From the NCBI GenBank assembly GCA_024752435.1, contig CP103029.1:310001-374000 (forward strand): a DNA stretch of 64,000 nt. The letters run 5' to 3'. The notes beneath the pieces were generated by a model, which made no database searches, was not told the DNA's origin, and saw only the letters and a list, made by a program, of their open reading frames with translations. Source of the DNA: Allantophomopsis cytisporea (taxonomy: Eukaryota > Ascomycota > Leotiomycetes > Phacidiales > Phacidiaceae). How positions within the stretch are numbered: the first letter of the stretch is position 1; each line of letters opens with the position of its first letter. Positions 21,501 to 33,500 of the stretch are shown in pieces. The position numbers and the translations under genes are program-made.

Positions 21501-24500
21501 ATGGGTCGAGTTCCCAGAGAAAGCAAAAGCAAGTCGACACTGCAGCATGTTGTGTGACATTTTCGATACCGGGATAACGGCATCGGTAGAAATCGATACC
21601 CGCCCTGCGTCTGAAGCCCATTCGCACGACTACGACTACGACGACAACTTCAATCCAGAAGAGGTTTTCTTGCCGTGGGCATATCACAATGTTGCTATGG
21701 CTATGGGTAGCCTCGTAACTTTCAATCTTGTACATCGTGTATCGTACAAGCAAATCAAGGATGCAGGAACGCTGCGATTAAGGGTCGGGATTATGGAATA
21801 AGGGTATCGATCGGGTTAATGATCAAATCGGATATTTGATTGAGAAACACATGGCCACAACCAAGCAGAATCAGGTACTAAACCTATGGAATCAAACGAC
21901 TACGAACCAACATTACTTAGCTCAGACGTATCCTAGAGGCTTAGACATTAATAGCCATGCGATATAGTGTCGAGATATTAGGGAGGACTCTCTGATGGAT
22001 CGAAAATGGATTGAGAGAAGCGCAAGAAGAGGGAAAAGGAATATACTGACATGGTTCACCTGGGCGCGCATAGTCGCGAGTGATGAGAAAATCCGACTAT
22101 GAACAATGATAATATGAGTAATGGTTGAGATTTTTTTCCCCTTCTTTTTTTTTCCCCGAAAAAAGAGATGAACATGCGATGCGTACACATTAATGATCGA
22201 CCGGAGTCACCAAAACTAAAAATGAAAATTTTCTCTTCGAACCTCGTCAGGAATTTAATATACCTGATAGTGATCTAAACCACTTCCTTAACAATGATCC
22301 TAAGAATAAAGCACGATTAAGCTCCTTGCAGAAGGGGGTGACGGTGATCATCCTAATGAGAACTCGGCAGACTCTTGGTCTCAGGAGCCCATCCTTGCTG
22401 TCACGCGTCTGAAGAGGAGGCATGCGGTGGAGCACTTCTCATAGAGCAAAGCACGCGTGCCGGTATCTTAACGACTGCCCTTCTTTCTGCTGTCTTTCAG
22501 TAAATGTCTCACTGGACCTTGTCCTGATATGTTGTGTGCCGTTGTGATGAAGCAGGAGATATCCCGATTTACTGGAGTACATGCGAGTTGACCTCTTGCA
22601 CGTTGATACTCTTTGGTAATAGATACTTTGATCTGAAATTGGTACAGAATGCGTAGATATCTCCGTGAGTGTCTCGCACACAATGGTAGGTCGTACTCTA
22701 CTGTACCTACGGAAAACGAACTGGTGTGCTAAAGGCGAACGAAGGAATATCTCTCCTCTTCCATTACCGTTTGATGCAATTTGGTGAATTAAGGTATTTG
22801 GGCTATCTACCATCGTACCCAAGTTTGCTCCTTCAAGCTCCACATCCAGGCCGCGCTCCATATCTCTGGCCCAGCGTAACGCATCGAATGAACACTCGAC
22901 CATCCTTGACTGCCGGCACCAGAAGCAGCTTAGAACAGGCACACGGCAGAGCTGATGATGTCGATACTGCAACATAATCTGGATGCAGTGTCTGCCCGAA
23001 TAAGTGTTCAGATTCGCGTTTCTTGACACAAATTATCATCAGATGCATCAATGACATTCGACAGCTTAATATGTAGAACCGAGGACCTGTTCCCATACAT
23101 ATTACGTTCCTAATTAAATTATATCAGTGACATTCGGACAGCTTAACATGCAGAACCGAAGACCTGTTCCCATACAGATTACGTTCCTAATTGAATCATT
23201 CCATTGCCTATGCAAAATCGAGCCAGGTCTCGTTAAGCAAGGTTGGTAACTTATTACTTGACTACACGCCACCAGATAAAGTTTCCCTACTGACGGAGCT
23301 ACCTATGAATTCCAAGATGTCCTTTGCGAGTCATGCGCACTACCCGCAATGTTTAGGGTTCAGCTCAAAACGTAGAGTAAAAATGAAAGGCAAATGATGA
23401 CATATTCTTAGACACATTTTACCTCGTTACTTTTTTCTACTTTACTTTGAAAAATGGAGTTGTGTGAGGCTTGCCCGTCAAGATGTCTTATCTTGATGCT
23501 TAACGATGGACTTATTCTCTATCAAAAACCACCCATGACCAACATATGAAAATACTTGACTTGCCCTTGGATAGATCGCGGCGCTTTGTCTTTTCTCCTT
23601 TTTTTCCCTTCTTAAATCACAAGGGAAAAGTAATAGTAGAAAAAGAATTTCGGAGAGTACCATGGAAATATCAACAGAGAAAAGAATACTGGGACCATTA
23701 ATGACCCGCAGCGATGGCCGAATTTGATTCTCTTCATTTCTCCAGGCGTAATTACTCCGCTTCCTAGAGAATGTAGAAGAGAACACTTCGTTACCATGCT
23801 CCCACTGTGCATGACCATGACGCCTGTTATTGCGCAAGCAATATATTCCTAAGACTTTTCCCGGCTGCGGGGCATTCTCTGGTGGATTTGAACAGCCAAT
23901 ATTGCTGAGGACACTTTTCTAGAAGACGAAAGTCCGAAAGTGCGTAGGAGATACTAAAAAGAGGAAGTTTGAATATTACTATATAATTATGGGAATTCAA
24001 GGTTGAATGGGGCGTTCGAGGGGGGCTCCAAGGCGGCCCGCTGGCTAACTTTCAAAGCATTGGCACACCAAGATACATAGTGGCATCGATGTAAGCGATG
24101 TAACCAAGTGATTCATTACTGGAAAAACTGAGTTTTGTCATGAAACGAGGGACAGGAGGACTATCGTGCACAGTCTCTGTATTCATTCCATTGCGCAATA
24201 CCACATTGTGTGCACAGCGTTGAAGGCGATGGTACCGCAGAGCTGCCAGTGCCATCAGTGGCATGATAGCCTTGATGACCCCGAGATCGCGCCTATGGTC
24301 GTATAGTACAACGTTGCGATGTTACGACGTCGCTTGGTGAAGTATATTGTTATTTTTGATTTGATATGTATTTTTTACGAAACACAAAGTGCATACATAC
24401 ATACATGTAAAGTCCGTTTGACCTAATCCGTATGCGTGGGAGTACCTCCCATGTCCATGGGCCGGCTTAACACATGCGAGAACAAATGAATTCCATACAT

Positions 24501-26667
24501 AATATATATTACCTGACGGAGTGCTCCGTATGAATCCCCGTCCATTCCACGCTGCCCGTGAGATGGTTAATATGGACGACAAACTTTGTTGACCTTGTTG
24601 TCCGCTCACACCTTTTCAGCCACTGCGGTACCCAGGTAAAATCTAGGTTGGTCCTTCGTCAGTCCCCGAAAGTAAGCAAGTATCTGGATGCAGGCTAGAC
24701 CCTACCAGTGTCTGTTCTACTGGGTCAGTGACCGCTCAGTGGTATTGGACATCGAGAACTTGTGCAAGTATACGCTGGTCATTGAGACACTCAGTCGTCG
24801 TCCTTGTCCCTTATTCCGCCGACGATGCCGATCAAGATCCTCGATCAATATCGACATTAATTCTACGGCATATCATCTTTACAGCATGGTCAGGGATGTG
24901 TGTACCAACCAGCCACTTGCACCAGATCATGTGCGTAATATTAATAGAGCAAACCACTCACTGCCATTGGAATTCCAAAGTTTGTAACCGAGGCTGATGG
25001 TGAGTACTTTGGGATTGGAAGTATGTACAAGTAGGAGCCGTCAGAACGGAACGGAGACTACAGAAGACTCACCCATATAGAAGTCATAGCATGCTATGTA
25101 CAATTCTCCTTCATCATGCCCGGCATAGATATGCAACCCGACGAGATTGGCGACTTGTCCATACAAGTCTAATCACTAACTTCACAGCCATGTGCTGTTC
25201 CTGCGCAAATATGTGCGGCCCATCCCACTCCATCTGTTTCGCAGGGGGGGATCATCATTGTGGAGGGTGTGATGTCGAAGGCACTTATTGTTCTCGACTT
25301 TCTCTCCCTCCCCCTCTCTCTCTTGGTCGGCCATTGACGGCACACAAATCCTGCGCAACGTCGGCATCTTCAGAAAACCCCCCACAGACAGGGCAATTGG
25401 GTGTTCAACTTGCATATCTTCACCGCTTCGGCAATAACAATAGTTCACTGTCTACTGCGTATGTGCCCATGTCTTTCCCCCTCTTCGAATCCCTTCCACT
25501 TTGTCGGACAAGCATTTCTTGAGGTTGTCAGCGCACGGGGCCAGGCACGAAGCAGCAAACGGACAGGCAAGCGAGATGCACATGCGGGTTGTGACAGTTG
25601 GGTCTGGCAGTGTCCCAAGCATACCTAGGTACATACATAACATCCACCACCGTTATTGTATCCACTCTGCAGGAGCGACTCACTTCCCCACTACACCATA
25701 TGGATGTGAATTTCTCTGTATCGAGGTCTTGATATTCAAATCTGCCGAGCCATATTTCCTCGTTCAGTACCCGGAGTGGAGTTTTCTCATCAGTCATTCA
25801 TGACTGTAGTCCGTGAGGTGAAGCTTATCACATCGTAACTTTTATCTCGTACGGCTACATGTCTCTGGAAAATTACCAGTGCGAAAGAGAAGACGCAATT
25901 GAAGAAACGTGCCCTTCGCGGCATCGGGATTCCATGATATGAAACTTGAAGTTGTTTAATTACTTGTGGCGTAGGTACATACTTTCCGAGAGGCTGGAGA
26001 ACGTGGGACCTAAAAATGGCTAGCATATACCTTGTCCTGACGCTCTCTCACTCCACATCTTTTTGGGTCTTCGTGTCACACATACTACTATCTATGCTGT
26101 ATGAAGAAGAACTCCTCGTCTATCTCTACGAATATCACGTCAACAATATTCCGCCCACAGAAGTAGTATTGTGCAACGTTATTGCTTTCTGTTCATTGAT
26201 GTATTGGTCGAAACCGCTTTGAAACACTTGGATTCCATGGTTGTGTTTATCCGGAACGGTTCTATGTCCTACTTCGGCGACAAAACTCGTATCTAACGGC
26301 CATTATATTCCCCCAGAAGCGAGCAAACAGACATTTCTTCATCTTTGCGACTGATACAAAAATAATGATTTTGTATTTCGTAGTGTTCAGTAAGGTCTAA
26401 AGGTTATCATGATTAGGGTTCATTGTGCGAATCTCGATGGTGCATCAGTGGTGGTCTATCATATCACAAAATCATCTAGACTTCTTGGTGCTCAATTATT
26501 CACCCGATCTGGAATCGAAGAATCCGTATCCAGAAACGAGGGCTTGACTGGTCCAGATCATGCTCCTCCGTAGGACCTTCATCTTGAAAGATGCTCGACG
26601 GAAGGGCAATGTATATCCCGCTGAAGGCGTTTCTTTGTGGCTTAGTCTGTAAGATCTTAGACGCCTC
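21501..26667. other. Gene desert, part 2: no supported gene
   Basis: Only short ORFs in competing frames, none with a recognisable domain. A diverged tandem duplication is present at 23052-23196. The longest ORF (22439-23029, minus) starts on a non-ATG codon and has no family features. Confidence 0.45.
23052..23196. repeat. Diverged tandem duplication, two copies of about 68 bp
   Basis: Copy 1 is 23052-23119 and copy 2 is 23128-23196. They differ by one 1-bp indel and five substitutions, four of which are C/T or G/A transitions. The pattern is what light RIP-type mutation would leave, but so few sites cannot prove it. Confidence 0.85.
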
Positions 26668-27045
26668 TCAACACTCGACAGTGTCGATCCAAAGGATCAA
26701 ACCCGGAGTTGATTTGCAGCACAATACGCCGTATATGCCCATGTGCGAGTAGTACCCAAGGATTGCGGTCGGGAGAATAATAGGAACGATTTGCAACAAG
26801 CCGATGATCCCACGATATGAGCTTCTCTCTACGTCGTTGCCACGGGCTATTTCAACAAGCTGCACCTAAATCCGAAGTGCATGCGCATCCTCAGAGACGG
26901 CAGCAATCGTGTCTAAGAACTGGTTCTTTTGTCCGACACACAGACCAAGAGGTGATGGATAGTCGTTGATCTAGTGTCTCAAGGATTCGAGCCGCGATCG
27001 ATGGATAAGAGCACACAGCATGGGCTTCAAAACACTTGTCAAACG
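26668..27045 (-). pseudogene. Stop-interrupted coding relic, about 126 codons, family uncertain
   Basis: Read on the minus strand from 27045 to 26668, one frame gives 123 residues broken by only two TAG codons before its terminal TGA. The segments are protein-like: KPMLCALIHRSRLESLRH, then INDYPSPLGL...FLDTIAAVSEDAHALRI, then VQLVEIARGNDVERSSYRG followed by a hydrophobic stretch. The first two resemble helical-repeat (ankyrin-like) sequence, a weak impression only. Both TAGs could derive from CAG by one C-to-T change. It may be a decayed gene fragment or a chance open frame. Confidence 0.3.
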
Positions 27046-27458
27046 GCATCAGCCAGGGTTTGTTGGGCTGTCCTCGTTCCTGACTAAAGAGCGGGCTGCT
27101 ACCTCTTCCGGCCGATTCTTCTTTGTGTCACTGGAATGCCTAGACGTGGATACACGTCAAGGTCACATCGTGCCATCGGTCTCTGAGGACAGTGGGGGAA
27201 AGAAACACAGGAAAATGCTTAGATAGTGTGATTATCCTATGTCCAGAGTAACATCGAGAGTTATTTGTAATGCTTCATAAGGATCTATATGTGATTACTT
27301 TCCGATGGCTGCGGTAGAGTTGGCCCATTTTGGATGTGTACATAAACTTTGATATCCATATTTACTTCATGCTTAGTATTTACCGTGCATACTGGGTAGG
27401 ATTCCCACCGAGCGACAGACCGTGCAGTGTAGCATCGAGCAAGATTGGTGTCTTCATG

Positions 27459-27560
27459 AAAATTAGGGCTTGTGTAAGAAATACCACCGTTTAAACACGA
27501 AATATGAGTGAAAATAGGGCCTCTGTAACAAACACCATTATAAGCACGGAATACGAGTAA
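27459..27560. repeat. Diverged tandem duplication, unit about 51 bp
   Basis: Copies at 27459-27510 and 27511-27560 align over their length (AGGGCTTGTGTAAGAAATACC against AGGGCCTCTGTAACAAACACC, first 20 positions shown in spirit) with several substitutions and compensating indels. On the minus strand both copies stay in one open frame and encode related segments (RAYNGVCYRGPIF and CLNGGISYTSPNF). Confidence 0.75.
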
Positions 27561-30083
27561 TAACTCTAAAGATACTTCCGCATTCTCATTTCCTGAGTTG
27601 TAAGGCCACATTTGAATGACTACCTAGGACATCATCCCATACCAAGGTAATCCTGGAAAATACTGTTTAGCAGTATCCGCCTGACATTTAGGGCAATAAT
27701 CATAAAAAATAGGTAGCATTGAAGACGGAGCATTCGCCGCTATCATGAAGGATTCTGAATCTTAGTGTGCGAGCGGAGTTCGCTGTCCCTCATGTCTACA
27801 AAAAGTGATGATATCTGATTTCTATGTCTAACGGCATAATCATCATCCGTATGTGCAGTCAACTAATCCTCTGCTCTGTAACGTCATGACATCTTATCTT
27901 CCATAGATGACGACCAGAACACAAAGAGTGACATAGACAGAACCCCGTAGGCTTTTCCCGAATCAATGCCATCCTTCTAGGTGGCCATTCCTCAACTAGG
28001 CATAATTTATGTTGGGAGTATCAATACGTAGTGTTCATAAATCATATCTGGGCATCTCCTCATCCGTATCATCTATCACGGACAAACCATGGTGACATCG
28101 CGTCTCGTATACAAACCATTCCCAACTCCTGTGAGTAGAAAAGTTCCGTTTGCCCTAATAAACCGGATTTCGCCATCTAAGCCTATTGGTCCTCGTATAT
28201 ATGGAATAACAGAATACTGTAAATATGGCGCTGCACCTGGACATCTCGAGTCTTACTCCGAGTACCTTACTCTGTATGGTACAAGCTGTTTTTCCACAGC
28301 AGCTGAAAGACGGACAATCTTTACCTGAAGCTGCTTCACAAAAAGCCTCAAGACTTCTTCGGCCCTTACAATCTCGCCCGACGACTGTTGTCTTTCTTGG
28401 AGTTTTTGTTCTAGCTCTCCATAAGGTTGGTGTTGATCACCCGTCTCTCTCTCTGACAGACTAGCGACGTAAGAAGCATGGGAATTTGAAGGGTCGCTAG
28501 AAATAGCCCAAATTATTAGTCCATTCTACCTCCAAAAGTTAAACTATCTTCTACCACAAGTGAGGTATTCTTGGTATGTTTTTGCTGCAGATAGAGTAAA
28601 ATATGGAGTACACTTTTTTTTAGTACTTAAGCCAAGGGCCACTGTTCGCAGTAGATGGAATTCCAGGTTGGTATCTCCAAAAAAATAAAAAAAATTCTCT
28701 GTACTTTACTCTTGGCAACTTGACTCGCAACTGACTGATGGCGGGCCTCTGATAAGTGTTGGGTGCTAAGCTAGGAAGTTGGAGCTGAATTACATGAGTA
28801 GTTGGAAATAAATGGGGAAATTTCCCCAGCCACATTGGACAAAAGAGAGGGTATATCGGACTTCTGTCCGGATAAGGTTGCAGTTAGTCTCAAGACTGTG
28901 CGTTGGAAGCTTGGAATTGCACCACGCTGGGAGAAGGCCTGTTAAATGCCACTACTTGATAGATCGTGCCCCTTAGGTTTGGCGTGGTGGGTGCGAATAA
29001 ATTGAATGTGTAGATTTGCTCAGCTCTAGAATACTTTAGTATAAAATCAAAATCAAATTCTGAACAACAGTGATCTTCTGCCAAAAATAATACGAAAATA
29101 TAAACCCTGTATTATCGCTCCTGTTTTGGAGAACGAAAGTGGCTTTATATTACTAAAGACTCCTAGAGGGGGAATGGTCAACATGCAGTCAGTTCTGCTC
29201 CTCATCCCAAAGCGATAATTGGCACATCCTACTCAAGCTCACGCTTAAGCATCAGAGCAGCCCGTTGTCATCCATGGCACACCCAAAGTGTGCAGAAAGG
29301 TCTTAGACGGCAGATACTAGGCTCGAAGTATGCTCAGATTAGTCTTCTCCACTTGCCACTGCCGCTCAACTGGGGCTCAAAGCTGTCAGCGCCGCCGGGG
29401 GTATTCCTGAATGCGATACCCCAGAGGTGGAGCAGCGACAGAAGAGAAGAGAAAGGGAAAGCAGTAGGAGATAGTGTGGCTGGCTGTCTCAAACTTATGC
29501 ACAAAATCAGTCGAGCCGTTCGTTCGTATTTGTGCGGAAATTATGTGACCTACAAGACTGTAGTTTACATTATCTCAGACAGTTCAGTTCTCGCAACTAT
29601 TCCGAGTACGAACATGTGGCACTTGACACTAAGGTACCTAGGTACCGCTGCTCGTCATGAATGCAATATAGCTTATCAGCTTATCTACTATCTATCTAAC
29701 TCTGCGCCCAAATACATAGCCAGTGTTTTGCCTTAGAATGCAGCAAGTGTGGTGCAAAACGACTAAGATATTCCACCTTCTTTTACGTACAGTCGTAGGG
29801 ATGTTCCTTTTACTCGCTTAAAACATGTAGTCTGAATCCTCTGCAGATCACTGTCTGTTCGTTCAATGAACTTAACGCCAGTGTACATAAACGTACAGTA
29901 CCCGGTACCTGAGAGTTGTATGTACATGTTGCTCTTGCGAAGGTACTCAGTACCTGTACATATGTATGTACTCTGCACCTACGTACTGATAACACATCAT
30001 TAAAACACAAGGCTGCCACATAGATTCAGGATCCTATCAAATCGACCACCAGGATTTCTCGTTTCACTTGGAACAGAACTTCC

Positions 30084-30108
30084 ATCGATGATCGATGATC
30101 GATGATCG
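30084..30108. repeat. 7-bp tandem repeat (ATCGATG)x3.6
   Basis: Perfect reiteration of ATCGATG, seen directly in gene-free DNA. Confidence 0.93.
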
Positions 30109-30142
30109 TCCACGAGGTCTGGATGATATACCAGCAATGTCT

Positions 30143-30691
30143 TCAACTAGATGATAGAGAATCCAACAATTTTCCAATCAGTTGACGTAGCCAACGGACA
30201 AGGCTCACCTTAGCTGGTGATTCACGATTCTTGACGTGAAGTAGTTCTCGGATATCTGTTCCGTGGAACTCAACTGCCCGCCACCATTGCTTGATACTCC
30301 AACTTGAAAGCTTGGCTTGCCATCCAACAGTTTGATAGCAGCACAATGCCATCAGTGCCACATCCTCCGTTGACTCGATTACCGTAACAGCATATGAAGG
30401 GGGGTGAGTAGAGGGGTATTCTCTCGTCCTACATCGTTCACGTCTCAGGCCCCTACAGCACGTGGAATCTGTCGATCCCCTGAACTCTACTCCATACTGC
30501 TGCTGCATATGCATACATGCAATGTAGCAGCAGCAAGGTAAAAGGAACTTGCCATGCTCCTCGTGCTGCTGCAGTATCGTTTGAAAAGGCCGTCTTTGAA
30601 ACCCAACAACAGCAACAGGCATCACAGAGATGGATGCGCCGTCAGGACGCAGGGTCGAAGTGAAGTCGTCGATGTCCATCCCACTCCTCAT
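30143..30691 (-). CDS. Doubtful hypothetical ORF, 182 aa
   Basis: An ATG at 30691 opens 182 codons without interruption, the longest ATG-started frame in the desert. It has a Cys-rich patch (LLPCCCYIACMHMQQQ) and a C-terminal third with helical character (RELLHVKNRE, then VSLVRWLRQLIGKLLDSL). I recognise no domain. Length alone is not decisive: an ORF of this size can occur by chance in tens of kilobases of six-frame sequence. No splice structure or neighbour supports it. Confidence 0.2.
   Translation of the reverse strand: MRSGMDIDDFTSTLRPDGASISVMPVAVVGFQRRPFQTILQQHEEHGKFLLPCCCYIACMHMQQQYGVEFRGSTDSTCCRGLRRERCRTREYPSTHPPSYAVTVIESTEDVALMALCCYQTVGWQAKLSSWSIKQWWRAVEFHGTDIRELLHVKNRESPAKVSLVRWLRQLIGKLLDSLSSS
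30498..30535. other. Two-tier hairpin (9-bp outer stem, 4-bp inner stem)
   Basis: TGCTGCTGC (30498-30506) pairs perfectly with GCAGCAGCA (30527-30535); inside it TGCA (30510-30513) pairs with TGCA (30518-30521) around a TACA loop. The structure is seen in the sequence; whether it is transcribed is unknown. Confidence 0.5.
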
Positions 30692-32261
30692 CCTGCCATG
30701 CTCATGTGCCTCAAAAAGACTTCCTCTAATCTCTTTACCCCGGGCTGGTCTTTGACCTTAACTCAAAAGTATGAGGCGAAAGTTGCCGACATGTATCAAA
30801 GCAAAGTTGCACTGACAGCAACAACTGGCTCTTAAGGTTGTTAGCTGTCGATCTCCACGTGCCTAGACGAATCTCCCCCATAACACTATTACAACACAAG
30901 CATTTTTTTGATCCTATTGATCCTTTCTCACGCATATTCATCCTTCATACTCCGTGCATACATATTGAGCTTTGAAGAAGCAACTAAAATCCATATGTAC
31001 GTCTTTCGGATGTCGTGGCGATCACAAAGTATTGCACGGTGCAGGTGCATTAGCCATTCTCGAGTGGACCTCAAACCCGTGCCGCAAAACACAGGCCATG
31101 TGATGTTAGCAGGATTGAGGAGAAATCGATCCTTCGCGTAATGTGGAGGAGATACAGCGACACAGAATATGTTTACTCTGGTATCAGGATGATGGAAAGT
31201 GACGGCACAACAATCTGTGTCTTTGGGAAGTAGAATAATGATCATGATAATCCTATGGGCTGACGTTGATTGGTATCTCTTCACCGCCATTCTTTGCATT
31301 TGGTCCCTGGCAAAATCAAACAGCGACGAGTGATGTGTGGCTGGCACACCAGTCCTAGGATTTGGTGTACGGCGCATTTTCTACCCTCCTTCACGACGAC
31401 ATCCCTCGATCAACCTCGGCGCATTTACCACGAGTATCAAGGCAGACGATCATCACAATTCTCCATTAGTCGTCGTGCAGTTCATGAAATTGAAGGTTTT
31501 CGAAACACAAGGTAATACTGTTGATCTAGTACTACCTGCACAAGGGATTTAAAGAACTTTTATAAAGTCAATTACCCCACTATCATAACACTAGTTGGTA
31601 AGTTGGTCCTACTTGTACTGTATGTAAGTGGTATTATCATCATCATCATTGTTTTTTTCCCTCGAAAGTCTACGATAGTCCCACATACTACCCCTCCTTT
31701 CGCCATACCCTGTTTTCATCGTCATCAGGATTAGTGACCAAACTGTGTACCAGCTGTGCATTCTCAAAGTGCCTTGCCAAAACTACCTCTACATGTAACA
31801 TCGGTATCAGCCCTGCAGATATCGGAGGCCATTTCCATTTACATACTCATCCGCAACGAGTCAGCATCATTGCATCGGTCTCGCTATTCATCTTTAAGAC
31901 TCCCTGCTACCGTTCCCACAGTTTCTGTATACAGTACAGAGAGACTTACATACTTCAAAACTACACATTACAACGATAAATTAATAGCGCCTTTCGAACC
32001 CTGTGCAGCTCCCCCAGGCCGACCCCCTATGTCAATACATACGAACTTGCGGATATGTGTATGTATTTACGGGGAATAAATGTATGTTATCAGTAACATA
32101 AAGAAGAATACCTAGTCCCAACGACTGTACCAGCCCATATCGACGTTTCATTGTTCTTATCTTTATCAATTCCCTAGTAATTCATGTACAGACATAAATC
32201 ATCACTATACTATATGCACTCATCGGTACCTCCGTATACATGTACTGTACCGATGCATGTA

Positions 32262-32297
32262 CGCAGTATGTATGTACGTATGTACATACATACATGC
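32262..32297. repeat. Degenerate (GTAT)n/(ACAT)n run
   Basis: GTATGTATGTACGTATGTAC followed by ATACATACATGCAT: an inverted-symmetric tetranucleotide tract, seen directly. Similar TGTACATAC-containing tracts recur across the gene-free DNA. Confidence 0.85.
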
Positions 32298-32782
32298 ATA
32301 TCGATGTAAACCCTCGGATCATACTCTACGTACATGCACAGAAATAGAAAACGTGCGAAAATTGGCCTATATACACATATATTTCCCCATTAAACAAGGT
32401 AGAAGTCTACTAGAAAGGCATTTCTCCGGATGTTTAAGTTTAATTCTGTCTTGTACCTTATCGTACCTTAAATGTATATGTGTTTATATCTACACTCAAT
32501 CAAGAGAGCATCCGATGTGTGTCGATATCTACACAATGCTTACTGCATGTGCTCCCCAGATGTAAATATGTATCGTATATGCCCATGTACATAATACATC
32601 TACACCAACCACGCCCTTTCAACGAGGCAAGTCTAGCCCTCCACAGACGCCCATACATCCACGAATGTGTACATCGACAGGAAAGGCCAACACCACGACG
32701 CATAAAACTTCCAATATTGCATACTGAACATGTTCACACATTTCAAGAACGGGTTGTCGGAGACGAACGCAACCGTGCCCTG

Positions 32783-32802
32783 CGCCCGCCCGCCCGCCCG
32801 CC
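32783..32802. repeat. (GCCC)n GC-rich tetranucleotide run
   Basis: About five copies of GCCC in a short GC-rich island inside otherwise AT-rich desert. Confidence 0.9.
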
Positions 32803-33500
32803 ACCTCTCATCACTCAGCACAAAACGAAACAAGCTGTGAGCGCTGCATGGGCGGTCAGGCATCGCGAAAAGGAAGGTGGGAGAGCGTCACCGCTCACTC
32901 CCGCCGCCATAGAATTGTCCGGACCTGGGTATGGGCGTGACGCATCCACGAGATCGAGGGTGAAGACGTCCAGGTCCTGGCTCTTATCTTGCTTTCGAGG
33001 AATGTAGGTATGGAAGGAAGTATGTCTGGTATGTCACGATGTGGTGTCTTCATTTGTTCTCAGACGCTTGCCAGCTGCCTCTTTGTTCGGCGCGCGCGTT
33101 GTGTCCGCGCGGCTTGTTGTCGGGGAGCATTGGATGTCGGGACGGTGAGTAAGGCCGATTCCTTTATCATCACAAGTAAACATGTCTGTGTGTACCTATT
33201 TACAAGCACCAGGGATATGGTCCAGACTTCAACGAGAGAAAATCTCGTTGAGGGATTAGGCAATAGTTGCCCTTAATTGTTAGATAGCCGCACTCATGTA
33301 CCCGGAGTTTCAGAGGCATTTGGTCTATTGTCAACTCTCGGGCCTTGAGATGCTCATTATCATGCTCATTATAACTTTGTCGTCTTTTACCTATCAATAT
33401 CGTACCCCACTGAATACAGTGAGGCTTCAAATTAGTCTGCTCATGCGGCTCTACTGTACACAAAGTTAGATTTCACTCAGAGTTGACGCTAAACCCTTGT

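Larger units (their letters stand above)
27046..33500. other. Gene desert, part 3: repeats and doubtful ORFs
   Basis: No gene I can support. It holds a frame-preserving tandem duplication (27459-27560), a perfect 14-bp palindrome (29633-29646), a 7-bp tandem repeat (30084-30108), a two-tier hairpin (30498-30535), tetranucleotide runs (32260-32300), a CCCG run (32783-32802) and one 182-codon ORF of uncertain status (30143-30691). Confidence 0.45.

Noticed and set aside
22439..23029. 196-codon minus-strand ORF in the desert
   Set aside because: It opens on GTG, has no recognisable domain, and its length is within what chance gives in a window this size.
23881..23900. tRNA B-box-like GGATTTGAAC on the minus-strand side
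   Set aside because: No A-box and no cloverleaf could be folded around it.
25091..25522. Cys-rich 143-codon plus-strand ORF that might suggest a small effector
   Set aside because: No signal peptide, irregular Cys spacing and several competing frames over the same bases.
32480..33007. 175-codon plus-strand ORF over the GC-rich island
   Set aside because: Composition follows the CCCG repeat and flanking microsatellites; no domain.
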